Both the position numbers and the translations under genes were made by a program. A stretch of 64,000 bases of DNA, taken from Rhodobacteraceae bacterium HLUCCA12. Lineage in GTDB: Bacteria; Pseudomonadota; Alphaproteobacteria; Rhodobacterales; Rhodobacteraceae. The stretch's first letter is position 1. Each line of letters begins with the position of its first letter. The stretch lies in contig LJSV01000014.1 in assembly GCA_001314715.1 (NCBI GenBank), forward strand, positions 1-64,000, read 5' to 3'. The notes under the pieces were generated by a model. The model saw nothing but the letters and a program-made list of their open reading frames with translations, did not search any database and was not told the DNA's origin. This document shows positions 7,100 through 16,639 of the stretch, piece by piece.

Positions 7100-8959
7100 A
7101 TGCCACAGGAACAGACCCTCAAGGGCGTGCGCGTCAACGCCGAGCCGGGGCAGCGCCCGCTCAGGATCGACGGCCACGCCACGATCGCAACGCTTTTTCG
7201 GGCCCGCTGCCGCGAAAACGGCGACGCGACCGCGCACCGTGAGAAGGATCTTGGAATCTGGCAGGCCTACAGCTGGTCGGATTACCTGGACCACGCGCGG
7301 CTGATCGGCATGGGGCTGCGGGCCCTGGGCCTCAGGCGCGGCGATGTCGTTTCGATCCTGTCCGAGGACAACAAGGAATGGATGTATTGCGACATGGCGG
7401 CGCAATGCATGGGCGCGGTCTCATCAGGGGTGTATACGACGGATTCGGCAAGCCAGCTGGCCTATCTGGTCGATGACTCGCAGACCCGGTTCCTGTTTGT
7501 CGAGAACGACGAGCAACTGGACAAGTTCCTGGAAGCCGAGGCGCAGATGCCTTCGCTGAGCAAGGTCATCATCTTCGACAGCGAGGGGCTGCACGACTTC
7601 TCGCATCCCAAGTGCATGTTCCTGGACGACCTTTACGCACTGGGCCGCGAGAATGACGATGCGGCCGTGTTCGATGCCGAGATCGACGCGACCCAGCCCG
7701 GCGATGTGGCGATCCTGGTCTATACCTCGGGCACCACGGGTATGCCCAAGGGCACCATGCTGACGCAGGAAAACATCCTCGCCGGAATGGAGGCGAGTCT
7801 CTACGGTTTGCCGTTCTCAAAGGGGGCCGAGCAGCTTTGCTTTCTGCCGCTTTGCCATATCCTGGAACGGATCGTGTCGCTTTACACGCCGCTGGTGGTG
7901 TCATCGACGGTCAATTTCGCCGAAAGCCCGGAAACCGTTTTCGACAACATCCGCGAAGCCTCGCCGCATGGCTTTGTCGCCGTGCCCCGCGTCTGGGAAA
8001 AGGTCTATTCGCGCGTGCTGGTCATGGCGCAAGAGGCGACCTGGCTGGGGCGCAAGGCATTCGGCCTGGCCGTCAGGGCCGGGCAGGCGCGCGCGGCCTA
8101 TACCCTGGCGGGCAAGCCCGTGCCCTTCGGCACGCGGGCCTGGTACAATCTTTGGGATATTCTGGTGTTGCGCAACCTGCGCCGCATGCTGGGGATGGAC
8201 CGGCTGATCCAGGGGCTGACCGGGGCCGCGCCGATCTCGCCGGAATTGCTGAAATGGTATCACGCCATTGGCGTGCCGCTCTATGAAGGGTTTGGCATGT
8301 CGGAAACGGCGGGCGTGGCCACGATCAATCTGCCCGAAGCCAACATGACCGGCTCGGTCGGTCGCCCGGTGCCGGGTGTCGCGGTGCGGATCGGCGCGAG
8401 CGACGAAATCCAGATCAAGGGGCTGAACGTGTTCAAGGGCTATCTGAACAAGCCCGACAAGACCGCCGAAGCCTTTACCGAGGATGGCTGGCTGCGCACC
8501 GGAGACATCGGCCGCATCGACGATGGCTATCTGGTGATCACGGGCCGGATGAAGGACATCATCATCACCGCCGGCGGCAAGAACATCACCCCGGCCGAGA
8601 TCGAAAGCCGGCTGAAGTTCAGTCATTACATCTCGGACGCCGTGGTCATCGGCGATCGGCGCAAATACCTGACCTGCCTGGTGATGATCGACCAGGAGAA
8701 TGTCGAGAAATACGCGCAGGACAGAAAGGTGCCGTTTTCGGATTTCCGCTCGCTCTGCCGCGCGCCCGAGGTTCTGGAGCTGATCCAGAACGAGATCGAC
8801 GCCGTGAACCGCGAATTCGCGCGGGTCGAGCAGATCAAGGATTTCCGGCTGATTGATGTCCTTCTGACCGCCGAGGATGAGGAGCTTACCGCGACAATGA
8901 AGCTCAAGCGTGCGACGGTTGAAGAACGCCACAAGGCGTTGATTGATGATATGTATTGA
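7100..8959 (+). CDS. AMP-forming long-chain or aromatic acyl-CoA ligase
   Basis: This adenylate-forming enzyme of 619 residues activates a carboxylic acid with ATP and CoA. Visible motifs are the P-loop YTSGTTGMPKGTM, the substrate/AMP motif YEGFGMSET, the hinge TGDIGRIDDGYL and the late lysine region GRMKDIIITAGGKNI. Length and motifs match the long-chain FadD/FAA-type subgroup. I chose the ATG at 7100 (GGAGGA 7 bases ahead) over the track's 7076. It lies inside the liv cluster between livF and the binding protein, so the imported compound is probably a carboxylate made into a CoA thioester on entry. The chain length or aromatic nature of the substrate cannot be read from the sequence. Confidence 0.9.
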   Translation: MPQEQTLKGVRVNAEPGQRPLRIDGHATIATLFRARCRENGDATAHREKDLGIWQAYSWSDYLDHARLIGMGLRALGLRRGDVVSILSEDNKEWMYCDMAAQCMGAVSSGVYTTDSASQLAYLVDDSQTRFLFVENDEQLDKFLEAEAQMPSLSKVIIFDSEGLHDFSHPKCMFLDDLYALGRENDDAAVFDAEIDATQPGDVAILVYTSGTTGMPKGTMLTQENILAGMEASLYGLPFSKGAEQLCFLPLCHILERIVSLYTPLVVSSTVNFAESPETVFDNIREASPHGFVAVPRVWEKVYSRVLVMAQEATWLGRKAFGLAVRAGQARAAYTLAGKPVPFGTRAWYNLWDILVLRNLRRMLGMDRLIQGLTGAAPISPELLKWYHAIGVPLYEGFGMSETAGVATINLPEANMTGSVGRPVPGVAVRIGASDEIQIKGLNVFKGYLNKPDKTAEAFTEDGWLRTGDIGRIDDGYLVITGRMKDIIITAGGKNITPAEIESRLKFSHYISDAVVIGDRRKYLTCLVMIDQENVEKYAQDRKVPFSDFRSLCRAPEVLELIQNEIDAVNREFARVEQIKDFRLIDVLLTAEDEELTATMKLKRATVEERHKALIDDMY

Positions 8960-8993
8960 ACAGGGCCATGTGGCCCATGATGGGGAGGAAACC

Positions 8994-10160
8994 ATGAAAC
9001 ATCTGAAGACCCTTCTTGCCGCAACCGCCGCCGCCGCGCTGGCGGCCGGCGCCCATGCCCAGACCCGGGGCGTCAGCGACGATGAAATCGTGATCGGGGG
9101 CGCGCACGACCTGTCGGGCGTGTTCGCCGCTGTCAGCACGCCGGCGGTCAATGGGGCGAACCTGTATTTCGACCAGATCAACGAGGATGGCGGCGTGCAT
9201 GGGCGCAGCATTCGCTACATCGTCGAGGACCACGGCTATCAGTTGCCGCGCGCGACCCAGGCGTTCAACAAGCTGATCGAGCGCGACGAGGTCTTTGCCA
9301 TGTTGCTGAACCTGGGGACGCCGCACAATCTGGCGCATTATTCGCTGATGGAGCGGCGTGGCGTGCCCAACGTCAACCCACTGACTGCCGCGCGCGACAT
9401 CCTGCCCGATCCGCCGGGCATGAACTTTTCGGCGTTTTCCAGCTATTACGACCAGATGATCGCGGGCGTGCGGTATCTGCACGAGGAAAGCGGCGCGACG
9501 AAGGTGTGTTCGATGTATTTGCCGACCGAATTCGGCGAAGAGATCATGCAGGGCACGCGCGACGCGGCCGAGATGCTGGATCTGGACTATGTCGCCGAGA
9601 CGACCCATCGCCCGGACGAGCAGGACTTTGTCGGCGCGCTCAGCCGGTTGCGGTCGGAAGGCTGCGAAATCATCACCCAGGCCGTGGGCGTGCGCGCGGG
9701 CATCACCATCGTCGGTACGGCCAAGCGTCTGGGCTGGGATGACGTGATGTTCCTGACCTCTTCGGCGGGCTTTCTCGAGGCGGTTGCCGAGGTTCCAGGC
9801 GGCGTGACCGACGGCCTCTATGCCGCGGCGGGCTGGGTCGATCTGGCATCGCGTGCCGATCAGGAGGCGGCGGCCGAGTTCATGGAGGCCTACGAGGAAG
9901 CCTATGACCAGACCGCCGGCGGGTTCGCCATGCTGGGCTACACAGCCGCGCGCCAGCTTCACATGGCGCTTGAGGCAGCGGGGCCGGACCTGACCACCGA
10001 AGGCTTCGTCGAAGGCATGTACACGATCGACTATGTCGACGAGCTTCTGGACGTCGAGATCAACTATTCCGCCGACAATCATCAGGGCGGGAATATCGTT
10101 ACCATTTCGGTCGTGAACGATGGCGCGTGGGAGCTGATCTCGCGCGAGGAACTGGAATAA
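8994..10160 (+). CDS. Periplasmic substrate-binding protein of the HAAT transporter (LivK-like)
   Basis: This 388-residue protein has a clear signal peptide (MKHLKTLLAATAAAALAAGAHA) and a mature start QTRGVSDDEIVIGG typical of peripl_BP_6 proteins. The start at 8994 follows a GGGGAGGA site; the track's upstream start at 8943 overlaps the ligase and lacks support. The protein delivers substrate to LivHM in the periplasm. It diverges from classic leucine-binding proteins (NLGTPHNLAHYSLMERRGVP in the ligand lobe), as do HAAT proteins for aromatic or aliphatic acids. It is the last gene of the cluster and is followed by a terminator. Confidence 0.9.
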   Translation: MKHLKTLLAATAAAALAAGAHAQTRGVSDDEIVIGGAHDLSGVFAAVSTPAVNGANLYFDQINEDGGVHGRSIRYIVEDHGYQLPRATQAFNKLIERDEVFAMLLNLGTPHNLAHYSLMERRGVPNVNPLTAARDILPDPPGMNFSAFSSYYDQMIAGVRYLHEESGATKVCSMYLPTEFGEEIMQGTRDAAEMLDLDYVAETTHRPDEQDFVGALSRLRSEGCEIITQAVGVRAGITIVGTAKRLGWDDVMFLTSSAGFLEAVAEVPGGVTDGLYAAAGWVDLASRADQEAAAEFMEAYEEAYDQTAGGFAMLGYTAARQLHMALEAAGPDLTTEGFVEGMYTIDYVDELLDVEINYSADNHQGGNIVTISVVNDGAWELISREELE

Positions 10161-10185
10161 ACTGATTGCATGATCTGCATGAAGC

Positions 10186-10214
10186 GGGGGCAGCGCGGCT
10201 GCCCCCGTCTTTCT
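10186..10214 (+). terminator. Rho-independent terminator of the liv operon
   Basis: A perfect 9-bp stem (GGGGGCAGC with GCTGCCCCC, loop GCG) is followed by GTCTTTCT. It lies 25 bases after the binding-protein stop and 36 bases before the RutB-like start. It separates that gene from the transporter operon, at least partly. Confidence 0.8.
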
Positions 10215-10249
10215 GTCCGACCACCCCGTCACCCGAAAGGAGCAAACCC

Positions 10250-10924
10250 ATGTCCCAGCTTCGCGCGCGCCCAGAACCTGTCACGCTTTCGGCGCAGGAT
10301 ACCGCGCTGATCGTGGTGGACATGCAGAACGCGTTTGCCAGCCCCGGCGGCATGTTCGACCTGGCGGGGCATGACATTTCAGGCGCCGGACCGGTGGTGG
10401 AGCAACTTGAGCGGCTCTTGCCGGCGCTGCGTGCCGCCCAGGTGCCGATCATCTACCTTCAGATGGCCTTCAAGCCCGATCTCAGTGACGCGGGCGGGCC
10501 GGACTCGCCTGCCTATCACAAGGAACTGGCACTGCGCATGATGCGCGAGCGCCCTGAACTGTCGGGCAAGTTGCTGGTCGAGGGCAGTTGGGACTGGCAA
10601 TTCGTGGACCGGGTCGCCCCAAAGACCGGGGATCTTGTCATTCGCAAATCACGCTACAACGGCTTTACCGGATCCGATCTGGCCAAGACGCTGACGGCGC
10701 GTGGCATTCGGCATCTGCTGTTTTGCGGGATTGCCACGAATATCTGCGTCGAAAGCACCGCACGCAGTGCCTTTTTCAACGAGTTCTGGCCAATCCTGAT
10801 CGCCGACGCCATGAACCACGCGGGACCGGATTTCACGCGCCAAGCCACGCTTTGGAACTTCGAGAACGTTCTGGGCTGGGTGAGCGACAGTGCTGCGGTG
10901 CTGCAACGGTTCTCGCAACCGTGA
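10250..10924 (+). CDS. Isochorismatase-family amidohydrolase, RutB-like
   Basis: This cytosolic cysteine hydrolase has 224 residues. The catalytic Asp sits in IVVDMQNAFASPGG, the Lys in VIRKSRYNGFTGSDL and the Cys in GIATNICVESTARSA. These segments, together with AGGPDSPAYHKELAL and GSWDWQFVD, closely follow E. coli RutB, the ureidoacrylate/peroxyureidoacrylate amidohydrolase of uracil breakdown. No other rut gene is in the window, so the substrate may be another N-carbamoyl or amide compound. The start at 10250 has an AAAGGAG site. It is separated from the liv operon by a terminator but could be partly co-transcribed. Confidence 0.8.
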   Translation: MSQLRARPEPVTLSAQDTALIVVDMQNAFASPGGMFDLAGHDISGAGPVVEQLERLLPALRAAQVPIIYLQMAFKPDLSDAGGPDSPAYHKELALRMMRERPELSGKLLVEGSWDWQFVDRVAPKTGDLVIRKSRYNGFTGSDLAKTLTARGIRHLLFCGIATNICVESTARSAFFNEFWPILIADAMNHAGPDFTRQATLWNFENVLGWVSDSAAVLQRFSQP

Positions 10925-10934
10925 CGCGTCGGGG

Positions 10935-11837
10935 TCAGGCCCAGGGGCCCGTGTGCCGAGACCGCCCGGCGCGCGGAATGCTGGTCGGCTGCATCGTGCC
11001 CATCTCCTCGGCGAGTTTTTCCAGCGCGGCGATACGGTTCTCGGTCGCCGGGTGTGTCGAGAACAGCTTGTCGCGCTTGAAGGCGTGCAGCGGGTTGATG
11101 ATGAACATATGTGCCGTCGCGGGATTGCGTTCGGCGGATTCGTTGTCGATGCGACTGGCAGCGCCCTGAATGCGCCGCAGCGCTGATGCCAGCCACATCG
11201 GGTTGCCGCAGATCTCCGCGCCAACGCGATCGGCCTCGTATTCGCGCGAGCGCGAGATCGCCATCTGAACCAGCGCCGCGGCAAGCGGGGCGAGGATCAT
11301 CATCGCAATCAGCGCGACCACGTTGCCGCCGTTGCGCCCGCGTCCGAACAGAAGCGCAAAATTGGCCAGCATCGAAATGGCACCCGCGAAGGTGGCCGTG
11401 ATCGTCATGATCAGGGTGTCGTAATTGCGGATATGGGCCAGTTCATGCGCCATCACCGCCGCAACCTCTTCGTGTGACAAACGCTGCAACAGGCCGGTGG
11501 TCGCGGCGACGGCTGCCTTGTCGGGGTTGCGCCCGGTCGCAAAGGCGTTGGGCTGATCTTCGTCAATGATATAGACGGCCGGCGCGGGCATGTCGGCATC
11601 GCGGGCCAGCCGGATAACCATCTCTTGCAGTTCCGGGGCGGTATGTGCATCGACAGGCCGCGCATTGTGCATGCGCAGCACCATCTTGTCCGAGTTCCAC
11701 CATGCCATCGCGTTCATCACCGCCGCGATCACCAAGGCGATCAACGCGCCAGCCGATCCGCCGATCGCGTAGCCGGCGCCCAGGAAAAGCGCGGTCATTG
11801 CCGCCAGCAGGATCGCCGTCTTGAGGTAGCCGGTCAT
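10935..11837 (-). CDS. htpX: Membrane-bound zinc metalloprotease HtpX
   Basis: This inner-membrane M48 protease of about 300 residues degrades misfolded membrane proteins. Two N-terminal membrane helices are followed by [18 protein letters not shown] and the zinc motif [10 protein letters not shown], then two more hydrophobic segments and the third zinc-ligand region [12 protein letters not shown]. The ATG at 11837 has a strong GGAGGG site; the track's upstream ATG at 11858 has none. It is monocistronic. The 3' end converges with the RutB-like gene with only 10 bases between stops. Confidence 0.92.
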   Translation of the reverse strand: MTGYLKTAILLAAMTALFLGAGYAIGGSAGALIALVIAAVMNAMAWWNSDKMVLRMHNARPVDAHTAPELQEMVIRLARDADMPAPAVYIIDEDQPNAFATGRNPDKAAVAATTGLLQRLSHEEVAAVMAHELAHIRNYDTLIMTITATFAGAISMLANFALLFGRGRNGGNVVALIAMMILAPLAAALVQMAISRSREYEADRVGAEICGNPMWLASALRRIQGAASRIDNESAERNPATAHMFIINPLHAFKRDKLFSTHPATENRIAALEKLAEEMGTMQPTSIPRAGRSRHTGPWA

Positions 11838-11913
11838 CACGCCCTCCGTTTCCGACATGCGCCGTGAATATGTGTGTGCGGGGGCTGCGCCGCAAGAGCA
11901 TGTCGGCAGAGCG

Positions 11914-12903
11914 TCAGGCCAGCGCTTCGGCCCTGAACATGGCCTTGACGCTGCTTTGGGGGCGGGCGCCCAGATGGCCGATCACCTCGGCCGCGGCAAT
12001 ACAGCCCATGCGCCCGGCGGTTTCGAGCGAATGATCCATCACCAGCCCATAGAGGAACCCCGCCGCGAACTGGTCGCCTGCCCCGGTGGCGTCGACCGGC
12101 GTGATGCGGTTGACAGGTGCTTCGACCCTGTGGCCGTCATGGATCAGCAAGACGGACTCGCCCGAACGCGTACAGACAATGGTGCGGCAATCGGCGGTGG
12201 CCTGATCCAGCGCATCCTGAAGATCGTTTGCCTGGTAGAGCGATACCCATTCCTGCTGATTGCCGATCACGAAATCCATCTCGTCGGCGACAAGTCGGCG
12301 GAAGTCGGCGCGATGGCGGTCAACGCAGAACGGATCGGAAAGCGCGATCCCCACGCGCCCGCCCGCGCCGCGGCATGCCCGCGCGGCCTTCAGGAAGGCG
12401 TCCTTGCCCTTGTCCTTGTCGAACAGATATCCTTCGAGGAACAGAAGCTCGGTATCGGCCATGACCGACTCGTCGACATCGTCCGGGCCCAGTTCGGCCG
12501 AGATGCCCAGATAGGTGTTCATCGACCGTTCGCCATCGGGCGTGACAAGGATCATCGAACGCGAGGTGGGCAACTCGCCCCCCTTCACGGGTGCGTTGAC
12601 AAAGGCGGTTCCGGCCTTCTCGGTATCATCGGCATAAAAGCGGCCCAGCGCGTCGTCGCTGACGCGGCCGACGAATGCCGTTCGCAACCCCAAGGCGCCG
12701 ATCCCGGCGATGGTATTGGCAACCGAGCCGCCGGACGCCTGCTCATGCGCGGTCATCGCGTCATACAACGTCTCGGCGCGGTCGCGTTCGATAAGCTGCA
12801 TGATACCCTTATGTATGTCCATCCGTTCCAGAAAGTGATCGTCAACGGTCGAGATGACATCGACAACGGCATTGCCGATGCCGGCAACCTGATATTTCTT
12901 CAT
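11914..12903 (-). CDS. PfkB-family adenosine/sugar kinase
   Basis: This 329-residue ribokinase-like enzyme has the N-terminal [12 protein letters not shown], the GG switch [12 protein letters not shown] at about 58-69 and the anion-hole/catalytic motif [14 protein letters not shown] at about 275-288. The proportions and the C-terminal [12 protein letters not shown] match the alphaproteobacterial adenosine kinase group, which phosphorylates adenosine to AMP. Another nucleoside or sugar cannot be excluded from sequence alone. The start codon overlaps the nth stop by ATGA, which implies co-translation. Confidence 0.85.
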   Translation of the reverse strand: MKKYQVAGIGNAVVDVISTVDDHFLERMDIHKGIMQLIERDRAETLYDAMTAHEQASGGSVANTIAGIGALGLRTAFVGRVSDDALGRFYADDTEKAGTAFVNAPVKGGELPTSRSMILVTPDGERSMNTYLGISAELGPDDVDESVMADTELLFLEGYLFDKDKGKDAFLKAARACRGAGGRVGIALSDPFCVDRHRADFRRLVADEMDFVIGNQQEWVSLYQANDLQDALDQATADCRTIVCTRSGESVLLIHDGHRVEAPVNRITPVDATGAGDQFAAGFLYGLVMDHSLETAGRMGCIAAAEVIGHLGARPQSSVKAMFRAEALA

Positions 12904-13544
12904 AGGGTCTTTTCCTCAAATGGGCAGAGATCGCGGATGAGACAGGCTGCGCAGGCCGGTTTGCGGGCCTTGCAGACATAGCGGCCATGCAAGATCAGCC
13001 AGTGATGCGCGTGCAGCTGGTATTCGGCGGGCACATTGTCTTCGATGGCGCGCTCGACGGCAGCGACATCCTTGCCCGGGCAGATGCCGGTCCGGTTGCC
13101 GACGCGAAAGATATGTGTATCCACCGCCTGCGCCGGCAGCCGCCACCACATGTTCAGAACCACGTTCGCGGTCTTGCGGCCCACCCCTGGCAGCGATTGC
13201 AGCGCCGCGCGGCTGGATGGCACCTCGCCGTCGAACTGGTCGACCAGGATCTGGCTGAGCTTGATGACGTTTCTGGCCTTGTTGCGGTAAAGGCCGATCG
13301 TGCGGATATGTTCGATCAGGCCCTCTTCGCCAAGGGCAAGCATCTTTTCAGGTGAATCCGCCACCGCGAACAACTTGCGCGTGGCACGGTTGACGCCGAC
13401 ATCGGTCGCTTGTGCAGACAGCGCCACCGCGACCAGCAGGGTAAAGGCGTTGACATGTTCCAGCTCGCCCTTGGGTTCGGGCTCGGCCGCGTGAAAGCGG
13501 CGAAATACCTCGCGGATGGTCAGATAATCGAGTTGGCGGGCCAT
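12900..13544 (-). CDS. nth: Endonuclease III, base-excision repair glycosylase/AP lyase
   Basis: This DNA repair enzyme has about 214 residues, matching the E. coli length. It carries the helix-hairpin-helix LPGVGRKTANVVL with the catalytic Lys, the VDTHIFRVGNR segment with the catalytic Asp, and a C-terminal [4Fe-4S] site with spacing C-X6-C-X2-C-X5-C (CKARKPACAACLIRDLC). It removes oxidised pyrimidines. I use the ATG at 13544 rather than 13580, which adds a non-homologous leader. It overlaps the kinase gene downstream by four bases. Confidence 0.93.
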   Translation of the reverse strand: MARQLDYLTIREVFRRFHAAEPEPKGELEHVNAFTLLVAVALSAQATDVGVNRATRKLFAVADSPEKMLALGEEGLIEHIRTIGLYRNKARNVIKLSQILVDQFDGEVPSSRAALQSLPGVGRKTANVVLNMWWRLPAQAVDTHIFRVGNRTGICPGKDVAAVERAIEDNVPAEYQLHAHHWLILHGRYVCKARKPACAACLIRDLCPFEEKTL

Positions 13545-13582
13545 GGTCTTCTCTTGCACCGGGGCACAGGCGGGGCGCAAGC

Positions 13583-14803
13583 CTAGTCGTGGTGGTTTCG
13601 CCGCAACAGCCGCCCGATCAGGAAGGATGTGCGCGGCACATAGACATAGCGCGTGCGCGCGCCCGGGCTCGGGCGGGAACGCATGCGGATAATGCCAAAG
13701 ATGACCAGCAGCACATGCGCCGCCGCGATGAAGGCGAACATGCCGGGCGGGCCGAACAGTTCGATGAGCAGCGAGGCGATGATCGGGCTGGCAATGGCCC
13801 CGACCGCGTAAAGGAATATGAGCGCGGCAGAAAGCTCGACCCGCTCGTGTTGCTGGGCGAAATCATGCGCATGGGCTGCCGAAACCGAATAGATCGGAAA
13901 GGTCGTGAAGCCAAAAAACCCGGCCGCCAGAAAGATCACGACGATCCCGCCGCCTGCGCTGGCCACTGTCAACGCACATGCCAGAACCGAGGCCACCGAC
14001 AGCCAGATCAGCACCAGGCGGCGGTCGAATTTGTCGGCCAGCCAGCCCACCGGCACCTGCGCGACGGCCCCGCCCAGAACATAGGCAGCAAGAAACAGCG
14101 CGATCCGGTCGGCGGCCAGACCCACCGCAAGCCCGTAAAGCGGGCCGATCATGCGAAAGGCTGCCCCCGTCACGCCCGAGACCAGCACCCCCGCGACGGC
14201 CAGCGGCGAATGCTGCCACGCCATGCCGGGGCGCAGCCGCGGTGCCGGGCCGGTTTCGGGCGCTTCGGCGCGCGACAGCACAAGCGGGAACAGCGCCGCA
14301 CAACAGATCAGGGCAAGAAGGTTGTAGGAAATATAGGCCGCAGGTTCCAGCACGCCGATCAGAAGCTGCGCGCCCAGCGATCCCAGAATGTCCACCACGC
14401 GGTAAACCCCCATCGCGCGTCCGCGCGTGGCATTCGTCACCTTGGCCTGAAGCCAGGCTTCGATGATCGTGTAACACCCGGCCACCGCCAGCCCCGAGGC
14501 CACGCGCATCAGCGCCCAGGCATAGGGGTCAGTCACCATCATATGCGCCAGAATTCCGATCGTGCCGGCGGCGGTGAAGGCCGCGAAGGCGCGCGAGTGC
14601 CCAACCTCGCCCATCAGCCGTGGTGCCCACCAGCAACCGATGAAAAAGCCCACGAAATGCGCCGAACCCAAGATCCCGATTTCCGAGGCCGAGAACCCCA
14701 GAACGGCCCCGGACAGCGCATCGAGCGGCACAACCCCGCCCAGCCCAAGCTGCAAGAGCGCGACAGACACGAACAGGGCGGCGAAGGAAATCAGCAGACG
14801 CAT
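13583..14803 (-). CDS. MFS permease, YcaD-like
   Basis: This inner-membrane transporter of about 406 residues has twelve predicted helices. The pattern GSAHFVGFFIGCWWAPRLMGEVGHSRAF covers the helix 2-3 loop, and YTIIEAWLQAKVTNATRGRAMGVYRV covers the helix 4-5 region. These resemble the YcaD-type MFS branch. The substrate is unknown. The track start at 14848 is a TTG, and I prefer the ATG at 14803, which begins at the first helix. The gene is followed by nth in the same direction after about 38 bases. Confidence 0.85.
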   Translation of the reverse strand: MRLLISFAALFVSVALLQLGLGGVVPLDALSGAVLGFSASEIGILGSAHFVGFFIGCWWAPRLMGEVGHSRAFAAFTAAGTIGILAHMMVTDPYAWALMRVASGLAVAGCYTIIEAWLQAKVTNATRGRAMGVYRVVDILGSLGAQLLIGVLEPAAYISYNLLALICCAALFPLVLSRAEAPETGPAPRLRPGMAWQHSPLAVAGVLVSGVTGAAFRMIGPLYGLAVGLAADRIALFLAAYVLGGAVAQVPVGWLADKFDRRLVLIWLSVASVLACALTVASAGGGIVVIFLAAGFFGFTTFPIYSVSAAHAHDFAQQHERVELSAALIFLYAVGAIASPIIASLLIELFGPPGMFAFIAAAHVLLVIFGIIRMRSRPSPGARTRYVYVPRTSFLIGRLLRRNHHD

Positions 14804-15020
14804 CGGCGACGGACCAGCGGGCACGGGTTGTGCCGACACTGACGGCAAACCGCGCGCAAGGTCCAGCCTCGATCACGCCGAATACGCAATTTTCGGGTCG
14901 AGCTTGCAACGGCCAGGCAGTAAGGATTTGCGGTCCGGTCGGGCTTGACGATTGTCTTGGCGCATCTTGCACCAGCGGTTGCCACCGGGGATGATCAGAG
15001 AAACGAAAGCCAGCGGGTTC

Positions 15021-15890
15021 ATGATGACAACAGACACACGCGAGGATGCGTATCATTACCGGGTGATTGCCCGCGCCATCGCCGAGATCGACGCGGCCGG
15101 CGGCGAACGGATCGGGCTGGACGATCTTGCGGGCCGGCTGGGGATGAGCGCGGCGCATTTTCAGAGGGTGTTCACCCAATGGGTCGGCGTGTCGCCCAAG
15201 CGGTATCAGCAATACCTGGCACTGGGTCATGCCCGGCACCTGTTGTCGCAACGGTTCACGGTGCTGGAGGTGGCGCTGGCATCGGGGCTTTCGGGGTCGG
15301 GGCGGCTGCACGACCTGTTCCTGCGCTGGGAGGCGATGACGCCGGGCGAATACGCACAGGGCGGTGCCGGGCTCGAAATCGCCTGGGGCTGGTTCGACAG
15401 CCCGTTTGGCCCGGCGATTGCCATGGGCACACAACGGGGCTTGTGCGGTCTGGGTTTTGCCGCCGAGACCGGCGAGCCCGAAGCCTTTGACGATCTGGCC
15501 CGCCGATGGCCACGCGCAACCTTTGTTGAGGATCGCGCCCTGATCGAACCCTGGGTGCATGCCGCCTTCGACGGGCGGGGCGAGGCTGCGCTGCACATGA
15601 TCGGCGCACCCTTCCAGATCAAGGTGTGGGAGGCGTTGCTGGCGATTCCATCGGGGCGCGTGACTACCTATTCCGAGATCGCGCGCGCGGTGGGCAACCC
15701 GCGCGCGGTGCGCGCGGTTGGAACCGCGGTGGGCCGCAACCCGGTCAGTTGGCTGATCCCGTGTCATCGCGCAATCGCCAAGTCGGGCGGCCTGGGAGGG
15801 TATCACTGGGGCCTGCCGGTCAAGCGCGCGATGCTGGCCTGGGAAACCGTGCGCGCCGACGCGCGGATGACGGAAATCATTGAAACGTGA
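15021..15890 (+). CDS. Ada-like AraC-HTH/methylated-DNA cysteine methyltransferase
   Basis: This 289-residue protein has two parts. An AraC-type HTH at about residues 30-110 (RLGMSAAHFQRVFTQWVGVSPKRYQQYLAL) is followed by an O6-alkylguanine methyltransferase domain with the acceptor motif IPCHRAI and the wing helix RAVGTAVGRNP. The N-terminal zinc domain of E. coli Ada, which accepts methyl groups from phosphotriesters, is missing, so methyl-induced activation by that route is not expected. It would directly repair O6-methylguanine and may also regulate transcription. An ATG at 14991 could give a slightly longer product; 15021/15024 fits the domain start better. Confidence 0.88.
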   Translation: MMTTDTREDAYHYRVIARAIAEIDAAGGERIGLDDLAGRLGMSAAHFQRVFTQWVGVSPKRYQQYLALGHARHLLSQRFTVLEVALASGLSGSGRLHDLFLRWEAMTPGEYAQGGAGLEIAWGWFDSPFGPAIAMGTQRGLCGLGFAAETGEPEAFDDLARRWPRATFVEDRALIEPWVHAAFDGRGEAALHMIGAPFQIKVWEALLAIPSGRVTTYSEIARAVGNPRAVRAVGTAVGRNPVSWLIPCHRAIAKSGGLGGYHWGLPVKRAMLAWETVRADARMTEIIET

Positions 15891-15977
15891 CCGTCAGTTG
15901 CAACCAGCCCGCTTGTTGTGCGTTGTGCCTTGGCGCTACTCTGTCGCAAATGTGAACTCAACAACGGGATCCCTGTT

Positions 15978-16616
15978 ATGTCATTCAAACCCTTACTTGC
16001 GTTTTCTGCGGCGGCCGTTCTGGTCGCTGGCTGCGCCGATCCTTATTCCAACACCAACCGCACCCAGCGGGGGGCCGTCACCGGTGCGATCGCGGGTGGC
16101 GTTCTGGGGGCGGCGACCGGGTCGGGCAACCGCATGCCCGAGGCATTGCTGGGTGCCGGTATCGGCGCGCTGGCAGGTGGTGCCATCGGTGCGGCGCTGG
16201 ATCGTCAGGCGGCCGAACTGCGGGCCGAGCTGGATAGCGACATCGACGTGCGCAACACCGGCGATGAGATCGTTGTGACCATGGCGCAAGACATTTTGTT
16301 CGCCACCGACAGTGCCACCCTGCGCCCGGACCTGCGCAGCGATCTGCGCGCGATCTCGACCAATCTTCAGCGTTACCCCGAAAGCGCGATCATCGTGACG
16401 GGGCACACCGACAGCACCGGTGAAGCGGCATACAACCAGCGTCTGTCCGAGCGCCGCGCCGATTCCGTGTCGGCGGTCTTGATCGAATCCGGCGTCAGCT
16501 CGCGCCGGGTCGTGGCGCGGGGCGCCGGCGAGACCCAGCCGGTGGCGACCAACGACACCGCTGTGGGCCGAGCGCAGAACCGGCGCGTGGAAATCGTCAT
16601 TCGCCCGACCGGGTAA
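15978..16616 (+). CDS. OmpA-family outer-membrane lipoprotein (YiaD-like)
   Basis: This 212-residue protein has a lipoprotein signal (MSFKPLLAFSAAAVLVAGC, lipobox VAGC). A glycine-zipper segment follows (GAIAGGVLGAATGSG ... GAGIGALAGGAIGAAL) at about 40-80. The C-terminal OmpA peptidoglycan-binding domain carries VTGHTDSTGEAAYNQRLSERRA. It likely tethers the outer membrane to peptidoglycan. The start at 15978 is fixed by the signal peptide. It is transcribed toward the GntR gene 67 bases downstream, with a strong hairpin between them. Confidence 0.9.
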   Translation: MSFKPLLAFSAAAVLVAGCADPYSNTNRTQRGAVTGAIAGGVLGAATGSGNRMPEALLGAGIGALAGGAIGAALDRQAAELRAELDSDIDVRNTGDEIVVTMAQDILFATDSATLRPDLRSDLRAISTNLQRYPESAIIVTGHTDSTGEAAYNQRLSERRADSVSAVLIESGVSSRRVVARGAGETQPVATNDTAVGRAQNRRVEIVIRPTG

Positions 16617-16639
16617 GAGGCTGAAAACGGCAGTTGTTT

